A DNA stretch of 14,689 bases from CAXSDR01 sp964236445 (GTDB taxonomy: Bacteria; Actinomycetota; Actinomycetes; Motilibacterales; Motilibacteraceae): assembly GCA_964236445.1 (NCBI GenBank), contig CAXSDR010000095.1:1-14689 (forward strand). The letters are read 5' to 3'. Positions 12,604 to 14,689 of this stretch are shown here, in pieces. Position 1 is the first letter of the stretch, and each line of letters starts with the position of its first letter. The translations under genes and the position numbers were made by a program. Under the pieces are notes generated by a model. It was not told where the DNA came from, did not search any database, and saw nothing but the letters and a program-made list of their open reading frames with translations.

Positions 12604-14574
12604 TCAGTCGAGCGGCGGGGCCTGGAAGGTCATCTGCGCCGGGGCCAGCGGCGTGCGCCCCTCGCCGTCTTCGACATCTTCGACATCTTCGACATCTTCG
12701 ACATGGTCGACATGGTCGAAATGGGCAACCTCGTCGTCGTCGTCCTCCAAGGCGTCGATGAACTCGACCCCCTCGAGCTGAGCGACGCGCGAGGCCGCAT
12801 CGGTGTCTCCGGTGAGGTCGAGCGCGGCCGCCCGCTGGAAGCCGACGTAGGCATCGTCGCGGCGCCCGGCCGCGAGAAGCGCGTCGGCGTAGGCATATGC
12901 CAGCCTCGCCGAACGACGCGTCTCGGGAACCTGCAGCGTCAGAACGGCGGCGTCGAGCTGACCGAGGTCGCGCCGAGCACCGGCGGCCACGATGCGCATC
13001 TCGATCTGACCATCCGGCTCGAGGCGTGATGCTTCGTCGCTGGCGGCGATCGCGAGTGCACGATCGGGATGACCGAGCGCACGTTCGATGTCGGCGATCA
13101 CCGGCAGGAGCGCGACCGAGCCGGTCATCCGCCGTGCGGCCCGCAGTTCCGGAAGGGCATCCGAGAACCGCCCCGCGGCGTAGGCCGTGAGTCCCACCGC
13201 CTCGCGCACGGCGGAGATCCGCGACGCACGTCGGCGCGCGGCCACGGCATGGGCGAACGCCGCCTCCGGGTCTTCATCGATGAGGCGGCCGGCCGCCACG
13301 AGGTGACGGGACACCTCGGCGATCGACGGGGCCGGCAGCGAGGAAAGCTCCGCGCGAACGCTGCGGTCGAGCTCGTCACCAGTGATGTCCTCGGGAATGT
13401 CGGGCACGGCGATGTTGACCGAGTGACGCGGCGGTGCCCCGTCCGCGCGCTCGGCACCTCCCGCCGGGCGCCCGGTGCGTGGTCGTTCGGCGCGCTCGGG
13501 GCGCTCTCGTCGGGGCAGGTCGCTGCGGGCGGCACCCGCGGGTCTGCCGCCACGGTCGGGGGCGTCGCGGATGCTGCGTCGAACCGGACCGCCGCCGCCG
13601 CGCTCCGTGCGTGGGCCGCCGGCTGCCGCGGGTCGGTCCGCGGCAGCGCGGCGGGGTCGATCCGCGTCGACCGGGCGGGCATCACCTGTGCGCGAGCTGT
13701 AGCCAGGACGCTCGGCTCGACCACCCGTTCTGCGCTGGGCGTTCGCCGGATCACGATCGCTACGACCAGGAGTCGCACCCGGTCGCTTCGACTCCCAGCT
13801 CGAACCACCGTTGAAGGCGGCCCGGTCGCGCCCCTGGGCCGAGTCGCGCGAGGCGCCCCTCTGGCGATCACCGCCCGACCGATCATCGCCCGACGGGGAC
13901 CGGCGTACGCCTGCGTCACCGGAATAGCGCGCATCGCGCGAGTAGGGCGGTCGCCCCTGCCCACGACCGGTCGCGCGCTCGTTCCGCTCATCGTCGCGAG
14001 CGCCAACGAGCTGCTGCCCACGCTGAAGGGAACCGCGGTCGGACTGGGGCCGCCGAGCACCAGGCGCTCGGCCGCTGCGGTCTGCACCCTCGGAGCGCTG
14101 AGGCGAGCGACCCTCTTGGGACCCATTGCGCTCGCCGCGGCTGAGATAGGGCGTCTCGCGACTGTCCCGGCCGCCGGACGAGCCACCCGAACGGGGGCCG
14201 TAGGGGCGCGCGCCGGGTGTACGCGGGCCCGCCGCCCGGTCGGGCGCAGGTGACCGCTGACCCGCACCGGGACGGTCGCCACGCGACTGGGCGCCGGCCG
14301 TGTAGCGCGAACGCTCGCTACTGCCACGAGAACGGTCAGGGTAGGGCTGTGCGCGATCTGAGGTCTGTGGCCGATCCCTGCTCGGCGCATTGCGGTCGGG
14401 TGACCATGCTCCGCGCCCGCTCGCATCGCCCCGGGATCGCTCCGAGCTGGACGCGCCACCCCGTGGACGGGCAGACCGATCGACGTTGCCCCGGCTGCGA
14501 TCAGAGTTCGCGGGTTTGCGGGCAGCGGGACGGTCGTCGGACCGGTCGCGCGCGCGAGGATCGTTCTCGCTCAT
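12604..14574 (-). CDS. TPR-like protein with a 380-residue disordered Arg/Asp/Gly/Ser-rich N-terminus
   Basis: A 656-residue protein. Residues 1-382 are low-complexity, rich in Arg, Gly, Ser, Asp, Pro and Ala, with frequent RSRG, DRS and RPxG patterns and almost no Lys or hydrophobics, so intrinsically disordered. Residues 383-605 are a conserved-looking helical domain starting RHSVNIAVPDIPEDITGDEL with TPR-like pairs (AREAVGLTAYAAGRF-type, ALADALLAAGRRDDA-type segments). This domain corresponds by position to Rv1691 (about 250 residues). The tail (about 608-639) is acidic and contains a VED tripeptide repeat, ending APAQMTFQAPPLD. ATG at 14574 has GGAG (14581-14584) 6 bases upstream. A TATGAT box lies 65 bases further upstream. 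The frame is open to 14676 but lacks a ribosome site. There is no signal peptide or membrane helix. The Arg-rich region could bind RNA or form condensates (inference). Confidence 0.82.
   Translation of the reverse strand: MSENDPRARDRSDDRPAARKPANSDRSRGNVDRSARPRGGASSSERSRGDASGRGAWSPDRNAPSRDRPQTSDRAQPYPDRSRGSSERSRYTAGAQSRGDRPGAGQRSPAPDRAAGPRTPGARPYGPRSGGSSGGRDSRETPYLSRGERNGSQEGRSPQRSEGADRSGRAPGARRPQSDRGSLQRGQQLVGARDDERNERATGRGQGRPPYSRDARYSGDAGVRRSPSGDDRSGGDRQRGASRDSAQGRDRAAFNGGSSWESKRPGATPGRSDRDPANAQRRTGGRAERPGYSSRTGDARPVDADRPRRAAADRPAAAGGPRTERGGGGPVRRSIRDAPDRGGRPAGAARSDLPRRERPERAERPRTGRPAGGAERADGAPPRHSVNIAVPDIPEDITGDELDRSVRAELSSLPAPSIAEVSRHLVAAGRLIDEDPEAAFAHAVAARRRASRISAVREAVGLTAYAAGRFSDALPELRAARRMTGSVALLPVIADIERALGHPDRALAIAASDEASRLEPDGQIEMRIVAAGARRDLGQLDAAVLTLQVPETRRSARLAYAYADALLAAGRRDDAYVGFQRAAALDLTGDTDAASRVAQLEGVEFIDALEDDDDEVAHFDHVDHVEDVEDVEDVEDGEGRTPLAPAQMTFQAPPLD
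12670..12723 (-). repeat. Six 9-bp tandem units in the acidic tail of the large TPR gene
   Basis: Six consecutive 9-base units, the first three exactly TTCGACATC on the plus strand and the last three one to three changes away. On the coding strand each unit encodes Asp/His-Val/Phe-Glu/Asp, giving an in-frame VED/HVD repeat. Because the unit length is a multiple of three, gain or loss of units would keep the frame. Confidence 0.9.
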
Positions 14575-14638
14575 GATGAGCTCCACTTCGCCGGGGCACT
14601 GTTCAGATGGATGCGCAGAAGTTGCCAGGACCATGGCG

Positions 14639-14644
14639 ATCATA
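14639..14644 (-). promoter_or_regulatory. Candidate -10 box (TATGAT) of the large TPR gene
   Basis: The minus strand reads TATGAT, one mismatch from TATAAT, about 65 bases upstream of ATG 14574. No recognisable -35 hexamer lies 16-18 bases further upstream and there is no extended -10 TG. Plausible transcription start about 14632, giving a leader of roughly 58 bases. The remaining 45 bases to the window end show no gene I can support. Confidence 0.3.
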
Positions 14645-14689
14645 GCGGTGGGTATGGGTGAGGGCCCGTCGCTCACCTGGGGGGTGTGC

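Noticed and set aside
13069..14253. Long open frames on plus (13069-14253) and in another minus frame (13125-14459) within the large TPR gene
   Set aside because: Repetitive Arg/Ala/Thr-rich shadows of the low-complexity region. The chosen frame alone has a ribosome site, a conserved-looking C-terminal domain and continuation to a sensible stop.

Overview
The window reads as a chromosomal scaffold from a high-GC Gram-positive bacterium (Actinomycetota). The evidence is strong G/C third-position bias, many GTG starts, Ala/Arg/Val-rich proteins and, above all, gene order. The order TPR protein, HAD phosphatase, small hypothetical, tlyA, NAD kinase, recN, steA-like, mctB/steB-like, pyrG is, from memory, that of Mycobacterium tuberculosis Rv1691-Rv1699. 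Extra genes in this version (murJ-like, MraY/WecA-like, GT4, SCP2, SSB paralog) argue against Mycobacterium. A member of Propionibacteriales such as Nocardioidaceae is my best guess, but it is only inference. A run of exactly 100 N shows this is a draft assembly.

Layout (nearly everything is on the minus strand, so transcription runs from high to low coordinates). (1) 14574-12604: a 656-residue protein with a huge Arg/Asp/Gly/Ser-rich disordered N-terminus, TPR-like helices and an acidic repeat tail. (2) 12473-10472: a divergent SSB paralog, a small TPR protein and a HAD-IIA phosphatase resembling the glycerol-3-phosphate phosphatase Rv1692. (3) 10117-10446, plus strand: a lone SCP2-like gene, convergent with the phosphatase gene and divergent from the next operon. 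(4) 9828-10116: the divergent promoter region, interrupted by the N-gap. The gap is flanked by two identical 55-bp copies that look like an assembler k-mer overlap. (5) 9827-1: a tightly packed run with many 4-bp stop/start overlaps: a candidate 37-aa leader ORF, Rv1693-like protein, tlyA, nadK, recN, steA-like, mctB/steB-like, MraY/WecA-like transferase, MurJ-like flippase, GT4 glycosyltransferase and the 5' end of pyrG.

How the genes fit together: tlyA, nadK, recN and pyrG are housekeeping (rRNA methylation, NADP supply, recombination repair, CTP supply). The steA/steB-type pair encodes membrane-linked proteins tied to the division septum in Corynebacterium. Directly coupled to them are three genes that in combination look like a polyprenyl-linked glycan pathway: a polyprenyl-phosphate sugar-phosphate transferase-like protein, a MurJ-like flippase without the mycobacterial C-terminal extension, and a GT4 transferase. 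This three-gene insertion between mctB/steB and pyrG is the best candidate for an undescribed system here.

No tRNA, rRNA, CRISPR array, insertion sequence or phage gene was seen.
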